A DNA stretch of 44,015 nt from Streptomyces novaecaesareae. Lineage in GTDB: Bacteria; Actinomycetota; Actinomycetes; Streptomycetales; Streptomycetaceae. The stretch is from assembly GCF_000716875.1 (NCBI RefSeq), contig NZ_JNWQ01000075.1, positions 1 to 44,015 on the forward strand, given 5' to 3'. Under the pieces are notes generated by a model. The model was given only the letters and a program-made list of their open reading frames with translations, was not told the origin of the DNA and did no database searches. Made by a program: the position numbers and the translations under genes. Positions 7,320 through 15,648 of this stretch are shown one piece after another (within the stretch, counting starts at the first letter, position 1; the number at the start of each line of letters is the position of its first letter).

Positions 7320-8377
7320 CACCGCGCCACCGCCCTCGCCCCGAACGCCCTCGCCCGCACCCGCACCCGCGAGAGCCCGCTGCCCGGCTCTCCGCCCCGC
7401 AGCGCGGGCACCGCACCGCCCAGCGCCCGACGGCGCTCGGCACGGGCTCCAGGGGCCTCCAGCGCGCCCCGGGCCGCCGACCGTACGATCCGTGCCGTCC
7501 AGAGCACCCCCAGCCCTTCCAGGGCCGCTCCCGCCGCGAGGCAGCCCAGCCCGACGGCCGTGTGCAGCAGGACGTCCAGCGGGTGGGCCCCGAGCGCGGC
7601 ACCGAGGAGCAGCCCGGCGGACGGCAGCGCGGCCAGGACGGCGATCGTCGCCCGCGGCCCGGCCAACTCGCCGGCGATCTCCTCCGCCAGCGCCCGCTCC
7701 CCGCGCAGCGCCTCGGCGACCCGGTCCAGCGCGGCGGCGAGCCCCGCCCCGCTGTCGGCGGCGATCCGCCAGCAGGCCGCGATGGCCGCCGCCCCGCTCC
7801 CGCCCGGCAGTTCGGCCAGCAGGTGGAACGCGGCCGGCACGTCCCCGCCGTAGCGGCCCGCCGCGAGCCGCGCCACCGGCTCCTCGCCGAGCCTGCGCAG
7901 CCCGTCCCGGTCGGCGGCCAGCCTCGCCGTGACCAGGTGCAACGCCTGCTCCGGCGTCGCCCCGCTGCGCAACTCCCCGGCCAGCCCGGCGCAGAGCTCC
8001 ACCACGGCGGCAGCCCGGCGCTCGGCCTCCACTGCCCGGCGCCGCCGCAGTCGCCACCTGCGCAGCGGCGGGACGGCCAGGGCCGCCGCGAGTGCCGGCA
8101 CCGGCGAGGCGGTGGCCTGCCCGGCCACCAACCCCACGGGCAGAAGCAGCAGTTCGGGCACCAGGACCTCCGACAGCCGGCCCCGGCCCCACCTCACCGG
8201 CTCCGGGCCGGGCCCCCGGAGAGGGGGCCCGACGCCCGCGAGCACCAGCCTGGAGCGCCACCCTCCCGGCAACCGTTCCTGCACCGCGCGCCACCCGGCG
8301 ACAGCCGCCAGGCACAGCGCCAGCGCCCAGCAGAACGCGAACTGACTCTGCGTCACGCTATCGACCTCCGTTGCCAT
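7319..8377 (-). CDS. TadB-like type II secretion F family membrane protein
   Basis: A 352-aa membrane platform protein. ATG 8377 is preceded by GGAAGGACC and lies three bases after the stop of the small upstream membrane protein gene. The central T2SSF-like domain is recognisable (CAGLAGELRSGATPEQALHL and AACWRIAADSGAGLAAALDR). Flanking hydrophobic segments are at ~15-30 and ~75-100, with two near residues 250-300. The C-terminus is a long basic extension rich in Arg and Ala. It is expected to heterodimerise with TadC and couple ATPase rotation to pilin extraction. The order and TGATG overlap show it is translated together with TadC. Confidence 0.9.
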   Translation of the reverse strand: MATEVDSVTQSQFAFCWALALCLAAVAGWRAVQERLPGGWRSRLVLAGVGPPLRGPGPEPVRWGRGRLSEVLVPELLLLPVGLVAGQATASPVPALAAALAVPPLRRWRLRRRRAVEAERRAAAVVELCAGLAGELRSGATPEQALHLVTARLAADRDGLRRLGEEPVARLAAGRYGGDVPAAFHLLAELPGGSGAAAIAACWRIAADSGAGLAAALDRVAEALRGERALAEEIAGELAGPRATIAVLAALPSAGLLLGAALGAHPLDVLLHTAVGLGCLAAGAALEGLGVLWTARIVRSAARGALEAPGARAERRRALGGAVPALRGGEPGSGLSRVRVRARAFGARAVAR

Positions 8378-8380
8378 CCG

Positions 8381-8569
8381 TCATCGGTCCTTCCTGCGCC
8401 AGGCGCCGAGCAGCGCCAGCGCACCCGTGGCACACCCGCCGAGCAGCAGGACGAAGGCGAGCTCCACCGCCCGCACCTCCGGGCCCACCGGCCCGGCCGC
8501 CAGCGCGGCCGTCAACACCGTCGCCGTCGTCACCGCCGTCACGGCCGCCACCACAGCCACGGCCGTCAC
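8381..8569 (-). CDS. Small two-helix membrane protein of the tad operon
   Basis: A 62-aa protein starting at a GTG whose last bases form the stop of the ATPase gene (GTGA overlap) and ending three bases before tadB. It was found by reading the gap between the two genes; the length and overlaps argue that it is translated. It has two hydrophobic stretches: an Ala/Val/Thr-rich helix (VAVVAAVTAVTTATVLTAAL) and VELAFVLLLGGCATGALALL. These are separated by the short loop AGPVGPEVRA, and the protein ends GAWRRKDR, suggesting a cytoplasmic C-terminus. Third codon positions are almost all G or C. I do not recognise a family. By position it could be a small assembly factor of the Tad platform. Confidence 0.7.
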   Translation of the reverse strand: MTAVAVVAAVTAVTTATVLTAALAAGPVGPEVRAVELAFVLLLGGCATGALALLGAWRRKDR

Positions 8570-9903
8570 GACGGCCCCGACCCGAGCGCCACGCCACGTG
8601 CCGCCAACAGCCCGACCAGCCGCTCCCAGCCCGCCCCGGGCACCAGGCCGCCCGACGGCGGGAAGGCCACCGCGGGCGTGGTCACCGCCAGCCCGTCGCC
8701 GTCCCCGGCGAGCGTGTGGATCTCCGCCACCCGGCGCCGCCCCGAGCCCGGATCCCGGACCAGGTGCACCACCACGTCGAGCGCGGCCCGCAGTTGGCTG
8801 TGCAGGGCCGGCCGGTCGAGGCCGGCGAGCGAGCCCAGGGCCTCCAGCCGGACCGGCACGTCCGCCGCCGTGTTGGCGTGGACGGTGCCGCAGCCGCCCT
8901 CGTGCCCGGTGTTCAACGCGGCCAGCAGGTCCGACACTTCGGCCCCGCGGACCTCCCCGATCACCAGCCGGTCCGGACGCATCCGCAGCGCCTGGCGGAC
9001 GAGGTCCCGGAGGGTGAACTCGCCCAGGCCCTCCTGGTTGGGTGGACGGCTCTGCAGCCGCACCACGTGCGGATGGGCCGGCCGCAGCTCGGCGGAGTCC
9101 TCGGCGACCACGATCCGCTCGTCCGACCCGACCAGGCCGAGCAGCGCCGCGAGCAGCGTGGTCTTGCCCGAGCCCGTCCCACCCGAGACGAGCAGCGACA
9201 GCCGCGCTCGCACGATGCCGGCCAGCAGGTCGGCACCCTCCGGCGGCAGCGCCCCGCCCGCCACCAACTCGTCGAGCGTGAACGGCCGGGGCCGCCAGAC
9301 CCGCAGCGAGATGTGGGTGCAACCCGCCGCGATCGGCGGCAGCACGGCGTGCAGCCGGGTGCCGTCCGGCAGTCGGGCGTCCACCCAGGGGCGGGCGTCG
9401 TCCAACCGCCGCCCGGCCGCGGTGGCCAGCCGGTGGGCCAGCCGCCGCACCTCCTCGGCGTCGGCGAACCGGACTCCGGTGGCCCGGTGCAGGCCGCCGC
9501 CACGATCGACCCACACCTCCTCCGGACCGTTCACCAGGACGTCCGTGACGTCGGGCGCCGCCAACAGCCGGTCCAGCGGGCCCGCACCCACCAGTTCGGC
9601 GCGCAAGGAGCGCACGGTGTCCAGGACTTCGTCCCCGCCGAGCGGCGGGCGGTTGGCCCGCAGCGCCGCCGCGACCGAGCCCGCCGTCGGGGCCGCGCCC
9701 GACTCGGCCAGCCGCAACCGCACTGCGTCCACCAGGGCCGCCGACCGCTGTTCGCGGGCCGTCCGGCCGTACGGGCAGGGCCCGTGCCCGGCCTCCGGCG
9801 GCCCGCCGGGCGGCGGCACGCTCCTGAGCGGCCGGCGCTCCCGCGCACCGGCGCCCGGGCCGGGCTCGCCGCTCCGAAGGCCTGTTCTGCGCAGACGGAC
9901 CAT
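8566..9903 (-). CDS. CpaF/TadA-type pilus assembly ATPase
   Basis: A 445-aa type II/IV secretion ATPase. The start at ATG 9903 overlaps the Ssd stop (TGATG), with GGAGGAGG upstream. The N-terminal ~50 residues are low-complexity basic. The N-domain follows (DVTDVLVNGPEEVWVDRGG). Walker A is GGTGSGKT (241-248, Lys247), with an Asp box near VVAEDSAELR and a His box in GCGTVHANTAADV. The RMRPDRLVIGEVRG stretch is Walker B-like. It powers extension of the Tad/Flp pilus at the cytoplasmic face of the TadB/TadC platform. The C-terminus overlaps the 62-aa membrane protein gene by four bases. Confidence 0.94.
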   Translation of the reverse strand: MVRLRRTGLRSGEPGPGAGARERRPLRSVPPPGGPPEAGHGPCPYGRTAREQRSAALVDAVRLRLAESGAAPTAGSVAAALRANRPPLGGDEVLDTVRSLRAELVGAGPLDRLLAAPDVTDVLVNGPEEVWVDRGGGLHRATGVRFADAEEVRRLAHRLATAAGRRLDDARPWVDARLPDGTRLHAVLPPIAAGCTHISLRVWRPRPFTLDELVAGGALPPEGADLLAGIVRARLSLLVSGGTGSGKTTLLAALLGLVGSDERIVVAEDSAELRPAHPHVVRLQSRPPNQEGLGEFTLRDLVRQALRMRPDRLVIGEVRGAEVSDLLAALNTGHEGGCGTVHANTAADVPVRLEALGSLAGLDRPALHSQLRAALDVVVHLVRDPGSGRRRVAEIHTLAGDGDGLAVTTPAVAFPPSGGLVPGAGWERLVGLLAARGVALGSGPS

Positions 9904-11027
9904 CAGTACACACCTCCTCCGACCGCCGGCACCGGCGGCAGCACCTCGTTCAGGAAGGTCGCGCTGAAGCGCGCGAGCGGGCCGCTCTCCCGGAGCCCGG
10001 GCGGGACGCCCTTCTCGACGTCCTGGGCCAGGCCCGGCTCCGACTCCAGCTCCCCCACCAGCGGCAGTCGCAGCCCGCGGGCGATCCGATGGGCCGGGAG
10101 CCCGCCGGCCCGCACCGGCCGCACCACGGCCCGGACGTCCCCGAGCCTCATCCGGGCCGCCGCCGCGACCCGGTCCGCGGCGGCCACCGCGCGCAGCTCG
10201 GCCGGCACCACCAGCAGCGCCAGGTCGGACTGCTCCAGCGCCTGCCCGGCGGCCGCGTCCAGGTGGCGGGGCACGTCGACCACCACCAGCCCGCCACGGC
10301 GTCTGGAGGCGGCCAGCACGCTGCGCATGGCCTCCGGCGGCACCGTCAGGGTGTCGCCGCGGTCCCAGGAGAGGCAGGACAGCGCGGAGAGCTTTCCGAG
10401 CGCCGGCAGCGCCCGGGCCAGCTCGGTCCCGCTGACCCGCCCGCGCGAGCCGGCCAGGTCGGGCCAGCGCAGCCCCCGGGCCGTCTCGCCGCCGAGCAGG
10501 ACGTCGAGGCCGCCGCCCAGCGGATCGCCGTCGATGAGCATGGTCCGCCGGCCCGCCCGGGCGGCCGTGACCGCCAGGGCGCAGGCCAGCGTCGAGGCCC
10601 CGGCCCCACCCCGGCCGCCGAGCACCGCGACCGTGACCGCCGGTGGGCCGTCGCCCTCGGCCGCGTCGGCGATCCGGTCGAGCAGCCAGGCCTCCGCGTC
10701 GGGCAGGAACAGCACGTGTTCGGCGCCGAGTTGGACGGCCCTGACCCACACGCCCGGGTCGTCCAGGTCCAGCCCGAGCAGCAGCACCCCGCCGCGCCGG
10801 CCCAAGCCGGAGCAGTGGGCGGCCCGGTCGTCCCCGACCAGGACCAGCGAGGCCGCCTCCCAGAGCTCCCGCGTCGGCGGCGCGCCGCGGATCAGCCTCG
10901 GCTCGGTGCCCGCAGCCGCGCAGAGCCGCAGCAGGTGCTCGGCCAGGCCCTCGTCCTCGGTGACGACGAGCGGCCCGGTGGCCCCGGGGCCCTCGGCGGT
11001 GGCGTGGTCGGCGATCGGCGTCGACAT
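9903..11027 (-). CDS. ssd: Septum-site-determining Ssd / CpaE-TadZ-like protein
   Basis: A 374-aa MinD/ParA-superfamily protein. ATG 11027 follows GGAGGGGAGAC. The N-terminal ~120 residues form a receiver-like domain (GPLVVTEDEGLAEHLLRLC) without an obvious phospho-Asp pocket. The ATPase-like domain begins VAVLGGRGGAGASTLACALA: the P-loop has Ala-Ser in place of the usual Lys-Thr, a known feature of CpaE/TadZ/Ssd proteins that weakens or abolishes ATP hydrolysis. Walker A'-like LIDGDPLGGGLDVLLGG follows. In mycobacteria Ssd affects septation and dormancy-related growth. In Tad systems TadZ localises the apparatus to the pole. As first gene of the tad operon, a localisation role is most likely. 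Confidence 0.9.
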   Translation of the reverse strand: MSTPIADHATAEGPGATGPLVVTEDEGLAEHLLRLCAAAGTEPRLIRGAPPTRELWEAASLVLVGDDRAAHCSGLGRRGGVLLLGLDLDDPGVWVRAVQLGAEHVLFLPDAEAWLLDRIADAAEGDGPPAVTVAVLGGRGGAGASTLACALAVTAARAGRRTMLIDGDPLGGGLDVLLGGETARGLRWPDLAGSRGRVSGTELARALPALGKLSALSCLSWDRGDTLTVPPEAMRSVLAASRRRGGLVVVDVPRHLDAAAGQALEQSDLALLVVPAELRAVAAADRVAAAARMRLGDVRAVVRPVRAGGLPAHRIARGLRLPLVGELESEPGLAQDVEKGVPPGLRESGPLARFSATFLNEVLPPVPAVGGGVY

Positions 11028-11763
11028 GGTGTCTCCCCTCCGCGCCGCCGGCCACCAGGGCGGCCGGCGGCGCACGTCGGACGGTTCCGGCGGACGGTCG
11101 CCCGGCAGACCTCCGAAGAGGAAGGGGATGAGGCCTTGCCCGGCGACCGCCGCCGACCATCACGGTGGGGGGAGATCCGGATTCCGTCATCCACGTTCCG
11201 ATTGCCTGTGGATAACTCGTGGGTTGTGGATGAAAACGTTCACCCGGGCGGGGGGCTAATCGGCAAAGAATTGACGAAAGGAGGTCGCGGAGATGAACCG
11301 GCGACCCACCGCGGCACGTACGCCCGATCTACCGGCGGGCTCCCGACCGCCTTCCGGACGTCTCCTCCACCCCGGCGGAACGGCCGCGCACCGCCGATCG
11401 GAACCAGCCGTTCGCTCCGCGACGACCCTGAGCAAACGGCAACGCAGAGTGACGAAAGGGAGTGGACGGGCCGGGCTGTCGACACCCCCTGTACACCGCG
11501 GGCGAGCCTCGCGCGGCATTCGCCGCCGAGGGCCTTCAAGCCCTGAAAATGGCCCCGGACGTGCGACGACCCCCGCCGGGGGGGAGAGCGGGGGTCGTCT
11601 ATCCACAGCCCGACTCGGGGGGGAGGAGCCGGACCGGGTTAGCACGGTCGCGAACGATCCGTGACTTCCATGGTGTACCCGAGCGGCCAGAAACACAAAC
11701 CCGCACGCCCGCGAGTACGCCGAATGGCGGGGTGTTTTCCGGCTCCCTCTATCCTCGGTTCCC
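11028..11763. other. 736-base divergent intergenic region with DnaA-box cluster
   Basis: This region separates the tad operon (leftward) from the HAD gene (rightward). It contains three exact matches to the Streptomyces DnaA box (Y-Y-V-TCCACA): 11207-11215 and 11225-11233 (both on the minus strand, 18 bases apart) and 11599-11607 (plus strand). A fourth, one-mismatch copy is at 11187-11195. A 123-codon frame at 11293-11664 has a good ribosome binding site, but its third-position GC is clearly lower than in real genes here, so I do not call it. A TATCCT -10-like hexamer at 11750-11755 is eight bases before the HAD GTG, suggesting a leaderless transcript. Confidence 0.6.
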
Positions 11764-12663
11764 GTGGACACCACCGAGAACGCCGACGACCACGCCGACG
11801 AGTCCCCGGGCGACACCACCGGGCCCGAAGAGCTCCGCGCACCCGCCCGCGCCCGGTCGGGCGGGCTGCGCACGGCGGCCTTCTTCGACCTCGACAAGAC
11901 CATCATCGCGAAGTCGAGCGCACTGGCCTTCAGCCGCCCCTTCTACCAGGGCGGCCTGATCAACCGTCGGGCCGTACTGCGCAGTGCGTACGCCCAGTTC
12001 GTCTTCCTGGTCGGCGGCGCGGACCACGACCAGATGGAGAAGATGCGCGAGTACCTCTCCTCGCTCACCCGCGGCTGGAACGTCCAGCAGGTCCGCGAGA
12101 TCGTCGCCGAGACCCTGCACAACCTGATCGACCCGATCATCTACGACGAGGCCGCCTCGTTGATCGAGCAGCACCACGCGGCCGGCCGGGACGTGGTGAT
12201 CGTCAGCAGTTCCGGCTCCGAGGTGGTCGAGCCGATCGGCGCACTGCTCGGCGCGGACCACGTGATCGCCACCCGGCTCAAGGTCGAGGACGGCTGCTAC
12301 ACCGGCGAGATCGAGTACTACGCCTACGCCGAGAACAAGGCCGCCGCCATCCGGGAGTTGGCCGAGGTCGAGGGCTACGACCTGGCCGCCTCCTACGCCT
12401 ACAGCGACTCCTCCACCGATCTGCCGCTGCTGGAGGCGGTCGGCCACCCGTCGGCCGTCAACCCCGACCGCGCGCTGCGGAAGGAGGCGCAGGCCCGGGA
12501 GTGGCCGGTGCTGGTCTTCGACAAGCCGGTGGAACTACGGCGGCGGCTGCCCGAGTTCTCCGCTCCGAGCGGCTCGGTGCTGACCGCGGTGGCGGTCGGG
12601 ACGGCCGTCGTGACCGCAGGGGTGATCTGGTACCTCGCCCGCCGGCGGCGCCCCATCGCCTGA
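11764..12663 (+). CDS. HAD-IB family phosphatase, SerB-like, membrane-tethered
   Basis: A 299-aa protein from GTG 11764, probably leaderless. The N-terminal ~35 residues are acidic and disordered. The HAD core starts AAFFDLDKTIIAKSSALAF (motif I DLDKT; the nucleophile is the first Asp). Motif II is VVIVSSSGSEVVEP and motif IV lies in SYAYSDSSTDLPLLEAVG. The C-terminus is a single hydrophobic helix (VLTAVAVGTAVVTAGVIWYL) followed by ARRRR, predicting a C-tail anchor with the catalytic domain in the cytoplasm. Family members dephosphorylate small phospho-substrates such as phosphoserine. Orthologues in streptomycetes have been annotated as morphological-differentiation-associated proteins. The substrate is not evident from sequence. 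Confidence 0.9.
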   Translation: MDTTENADDHADESPGDTTGPEELRAPARARSGGLRTAAFFDLDKTIIAKSSALAFSRPFYQGGLINRRAVLRSAYAQFVFLVGGADHDQMEKMREYLSSLTRGWNVQQVREIVAETLHNLIDPIIYDEAASLIEQHHAAGRDVVIVSSSGSEVVEPIGALLGADHVIATRLKVEDGCYTGEIEYYAYAENKAAAIRELAEVEGYDLAASYAYSDSSTDLPLLEAVGHPSAVNPDRALRKEAQAREWPVLVFDKPVELRRRLPEFSAPSGSVLTAVAVGTAVVTAGVIWYLARRRRPIA

Positions 12664-13053
12664 GCCTCCGCCCCTGGCCCGTCCCAAACCCGTTCTGGAC
12701 AAAACGGGCAATCGGCACAGACTTCTCGTTTCGGGTTCCCCTTTCGCCCGAAACGCGATACAAATGAAGCACGGCCCGCGAGACCCGGTCAGGACCGAAG
12801 AGGTCAAACCGACAACGCAGTTCAGGCCCCACGGACCGCACGTACAGATATCCGGGCACCCACATGCAGCCGACCCGCTGTCGGGCCGCCGGACCAGACG
12901 AACGGGCAGGATCCCCGTCTGATCGGCACTTCCGGTGCATGCATGGTCACCCGGTATCTGCACCAGCGGCGGCACCCGGCAGGATCAGGTGCCGCCGCAT
13001 CTCCGCGTTCAGGGCCCCTGCGCGGGGCCCTGAAGCGTGTTCGGCCCGGCCGC
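12664..13053. other. Convergent spacer between HAD and Fic-like genes
   Basis: A 390-base spacer without a convincing gene. It has an inverted repeat at 12727-12755 (CGTTTCGGG, 11-base loop, CCCGAAACG) shortly after the HAD stop. The strong hairpin at 13009-13033 lies near the Fic-like stop. The AT-richer patch between about 12690 and 12780 is unlike coding DNA here. Nothing else is recognised. Confidence 0.6.
13009..13033. terminator. Bidirectional hairpin terminator
   Basis: A perfect 10-bp stem (TCAGGGCCCC with GGGGCCCTGA) around a TGCGC loop, between the ends of the convergent HAD and Fic-like genes and 21 bases past the stop of the latter. Being symmetrical, it can serve both directions. 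Confidence 0.75.
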
Positions 13054-13944
13054 TCAGGCCATGCCGCGCTGCATCGCCTCGCAGACCGCCGTGCTCTCCC
13101 GCACGCCGAGCCGCAGCGCCCGGCCGCAGTGCGCGATCCAGGCCGCCATCCCCTCGGGAGTGCCCGCCAGGTAGCCCGCGAGGGCCCGGCGGTAGGTGTC
13201 GGTGCCGAGCTCCGCCAGGCCGACCTCGGCCGGGCAGATCGCCTTCGGGTCGAGTCCCTCGGCGATCAGCACGATCCGCTGGGCGGCCCGCGCGATCATC
13301 CCGTTGTACGCGCCGAACGGCCGCAGCGCGAGCAGTTCACCGTGCACCACCGAGGCCACGACGAGGGCCGGCGTGCCCACACCCTGGCCCTCCGCGCGCG
13401 CCACCAGCAGCCGGGAGAGCTGGTCGAGCCGGGCTGCGACCTCCTCCGCGCCCGGCGCGGGCGGCAGCACGGGCGGCGGCCCGTCCACGGCGTCGACCTC
13501 GACGCTCTCCACCGGCTCCAGCTCCAGCGGGAACAGCTCCTCGGCGCCCTCTCCGGCCCGGCGCGGCCGCCCGGCGGCAGGATCACCGTCGCCGACCGCG
13601 AGCAGGTGCAGCCGGGCCAGCACCTGGAGCGGCGAGTGCCCCCAGATGCTGAGCAGCTGGCCGGCCTCGGCGGCGACCCGCAGGCCCGCGCCGACGGTGC
13701 GGGCCTCGGTGTCCGCGCCGAAGTCGGTTCGGCGGCGGACCTCCTCCAGCGGCCAGTCGGCCCCGGCCAGGGCCGCGGAGGCGCGGGCGCCGCGCAGCGC
13801 GGACTCGGAGGTGACCTCGGCCGCGCGGCGGCGCATCACCCGGTGGCCGTAGAGCCGGTCGACGGCCTTGCGCACCTCGGCCACCGCGTCGGGCACCCCG
13901 GGGAGCTGGGCCAGCGGGGCGAGGGGATCTGTTCCAGTGCTCAC
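13054..13944 (-). CDS. Degenerate Fic-domain-like protein
   Basis: A 296-aa helical protein. N-terminal MSTGTDPLAPLAQLPGVPDA is followed by an inhibitor-helix-like region (SESALRGARASAALAG) and a Fic core (SIWGHSPLQVLARLHLLA). The expected catalytic motif HPFxDGNGRxxR is replaced by RPFGAYNGMIAR at codons spanning 13288-13323: His becomes Arg, the acidic residue becomes Ala and the first Arg becomes Met. AMPylation by the usual mechanism is therefore unlikely. Similar degenerate proteins occupy this position beside the SerB-like HAD gene in mycobacteria. It is often annotated loosely as an oxidoreductase, for which I see no support. It is divergent from the CooC-like ATPase. A role as a scaffold or NTP-binding regulator is possible. 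Confidence 0.75.
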   Translation of the reverse strand: MSTGTDPLAPLAQLPGVPDAVAEVRKAVDRLYGHRVMRRRAAEVTSESALRGARASAALAGADWPLEEVRRRTDFGADTEARTVGAGLRVAAEAGQLLSIWGHSPLQVLARLHLLAVGDGDPAAGRPRRAGEGAEELFPLELEPVESVEVDAVDGPPPVLPPAPGAEEVAARLDQLSRLLVARAEGQGVGTPALVVASVVHGELLALRPFGAYNGMIARAAQRIVLIAEGLDPKAICPAEVGLAELGTDTYRRALAGYLAGTPEGMAAWIAHCGRALRLGVRESTAVCEAMQRGMA

Positions 13945-14163
13945 CTACCCGAGAGTAATGAACGGGCCGCCCCTCCCGGAACAGCAACCCCGCATCACCC
14001 GTTAGAGGCAATCCTCACTTCCCTCCCCCGACAGAGCCCAAACCACGGCTAGCATGACCACTATCGGAGACGATAACTATTTCCAACTGGGGGCGCCCCG
14101 TCGTGTGCGGCCCCTGGGCAGGCGGCCCGGAGCGAGGGCCTGAGCGAGAGCCGGAGTCCCCAG

Positions 14164-15171
14164 ATGAAGATCGCCTTCGTCGGCAAGGGCGGCAGCGGGA
14201 AGACCACGCTGTCCGCACTGTTCATCCGCCACCTGGCCGCCGCCGGCCGTCCGGTCATCGCCGTGGACGCCGACATCAACCAACACCTCGGCCCCGCACT
14301 CGGCCTGACGGATGCCCAGGCCGCCGAGCTGCCCTCACTCGGCGAGCACCTGCCGCAGATCAAGGAGTACCTGCGCGGCGGCAACCCGCTGATCCGCTCG
14401 GCCGAAGAGATGATCAAGACCACGCCGCCGGGCCGGGGTTCGCGGCTGCTGCGGATCGTCGAGGAGAACCCGGTCTACGCCGCCTGCGCCCGCCCGATCG
14501 CGCTGGACGAGGGCTCGGTCCGACTGCTGGCGACCGGCGCGTTCACCGAGGAGGACCTGGGGGTGGCCTGCTACCACTCCAAGGTCGGCGCGGTGGAGCT
14601 GCTGCTCAACCACCTGCTGGACGGCCCCGACGAGTACCTCGTCACCGACATGACGGCGGGCTCGGACTCCTTCGCCTCCGGCCTGTTCACCCGCTTCGAC
14701 CTGACCTTCCTGGTGGCCGAGCCGACCCGCAAGGGCGTCTCCGTCTACCGCCAGTACCGGGACTACGCCCGCGACTTCGGCGTGCAGCTGCGGGTCATCG
14801 GCAACAAGGTGCAGGGCCCGGACGACCTGGCCTTCCTGCGCCGCGAGGTCGGCGACGACCTGCTCACCACCTTCGGCCAGTCGGACTGGGTGCGCCGCCT
14901 GGAGCAGGGCGCCGAGCCGCCGCTGAAGTCCCTGGAGCCGGCCAACCGCGCGGTGCTGGAGGGGCTGCGGGTCGAGTCCGAGGCGGCGTACGGACGGCGG
15001 GACGCGCGCCGCTACACCGAGCAGGCCGTGCTCTTCCACCGCCGCAACGCGGAGAGTTGGGCCAACGCCAAGGTTGGCATCGACCTGGCGACCCAGGTGG
15101 ACGAGGACTTCGTGCTGGGCGAGTTCGCGGCGGACGGCGGGCGGCCGACCCCGGCGGGCGCCCGCGTCTGA
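14164..15171 (+). CDS. CooC/MinD-like P-loop ATPase
   Basis: A 335-aa protein from ATG 14164 with GGAG upstream. The deviant Walker A is GKGGSGKTT, with the signature Lys8 and catalytic Lys13. VDADINQHLGPALGL is the switch I/Walker A' region. FLVAEPTRKGVSVYRQYRDYARDF is the Walker-B-distal region in two parts (FLVAEPTRKG, then VSVYRQYRDYARDF). This layout matches the CooC family that loads nickel into carbon monoxide dehydrogenase. No CODH or hydrogenase gene is present, and the CxC metal-binding signature of authentic CooC is not seen; the protein has Cys only at isolated positions. It is monocistronic, with a strong terminator. The upstream gap 14012-14163 has an AT-rich patch with a small inverted repeat (TATCG-GAGA-CGATA, 14062-14075), a likely promoter or operator. 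The function in streptomycetes is unknown. Confidence 0.8.
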   Translation: MKIAFVGKGGSGKTTLSALFIRHLAAAGRPVIAVDADINQHLGPALGLTDAQAAELPSLGEHLPQIKEYLRGGNPLIRSAEEMIKTTPPGRGSRLLRIVEENPVYAACARPIALDEGSVRLLATGAFTEEDLGVACYHSKVGAVELLLNHLLDGPDEYLVTDMTAGSDSFASGLFTRFDLTFLVAEPTRKGVSVYRQYRDYARDFGVQLRVIGNKVQGPDDLAFLRREVGDDLLTTFGQSDWVRRLEQGAEPPLKSLEPANRAVLEGLRVESEAAYGRRDARRYTEQAVLFHRRNAESWANAKVGIDLATQVDEDFVLGEFAADGGRPTPAGARV

Positions 15172-15187
15172 CCTCCGCTTCCGCGCC

Positions 15188-15235
15188 CGAACGGGCCGCG
15201 GCCCCCGCCACCCTGGGGAGGCCGCGGCCCGTTCG
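15188..15235 (+). terminator. Strong hairpin terminator after the CooC-like gene
   Basis: A perfect 16-bp inverted repeat (CGAACGGGCCGCGGCC, 15188-15203, and its complement at 15220-15235) with a 16-base loop begins 16 bases after the stop codon. Confidence 0.8.
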
Positions 15236-15648
15236 CCGTGTCCGGGCCCCGTTCGCATGCCGGCCGACCGACCGGCTGCCGCCCGGTCGGCCGGCCGGCA
15301 GCGGATACCGCACGGTTCGGCCACCACCCGATGGGGTGAATCAGGGGGTTTTCCGCTTCCCTCCCGTAACGACGCTGTGCAAAGCTTTCATTACCCTCGG
15401 TTTACCGACTCTTGGTCCACCGAGTCATGATGGTCCGTTCCGACGGCCCTCGGCGAGACATCCCGCACTCGCCCGGGCTCCTGGCGGGCCTGATGGTCAG
15501 CGCCGGCCGGTGACACCCGCACTCCCCCGCCGCGCCACGCCATCCCGCCACACCGTCGCGACCCACGACAGCCGATCCGCCCGGAGCCCCACCCCGGACT
15601 CACCGCCGGACCTGACTGCGTTCGTTCCCCCGGACAGACGGGAAGACA
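15236..15648. other. Upstream region of the SulP-carbonic anhydrase gene
   Basis: A 413-base non-coding stretch. The less GC-rich part near 15360-15430 contains CTCGGT and ACCGAG half-sites (about 15391-15419) that form an imperfect inverted repeat, a possible operator. A 28-codon frame beginning around 15427 has no visible ribosome binding site, and I do not call it. No riboswitch or leader peptide of known type is recognised. Confidence 0.45.

Noticed and set aside
11293..11664. 123-codon frame with AAAGGAGGT before ATG in the ssd-HAD gap
   Set aside because: Third-position GC is only about 60 percent, far below real genes here, and the product is low-complexity basic sequence; probably chance.
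15427..15513. 28-codon leader peptide before SulP
   Set aside because: No ribosome binding site and no regulatory amino-acid run or Cys-rich leader pattern.
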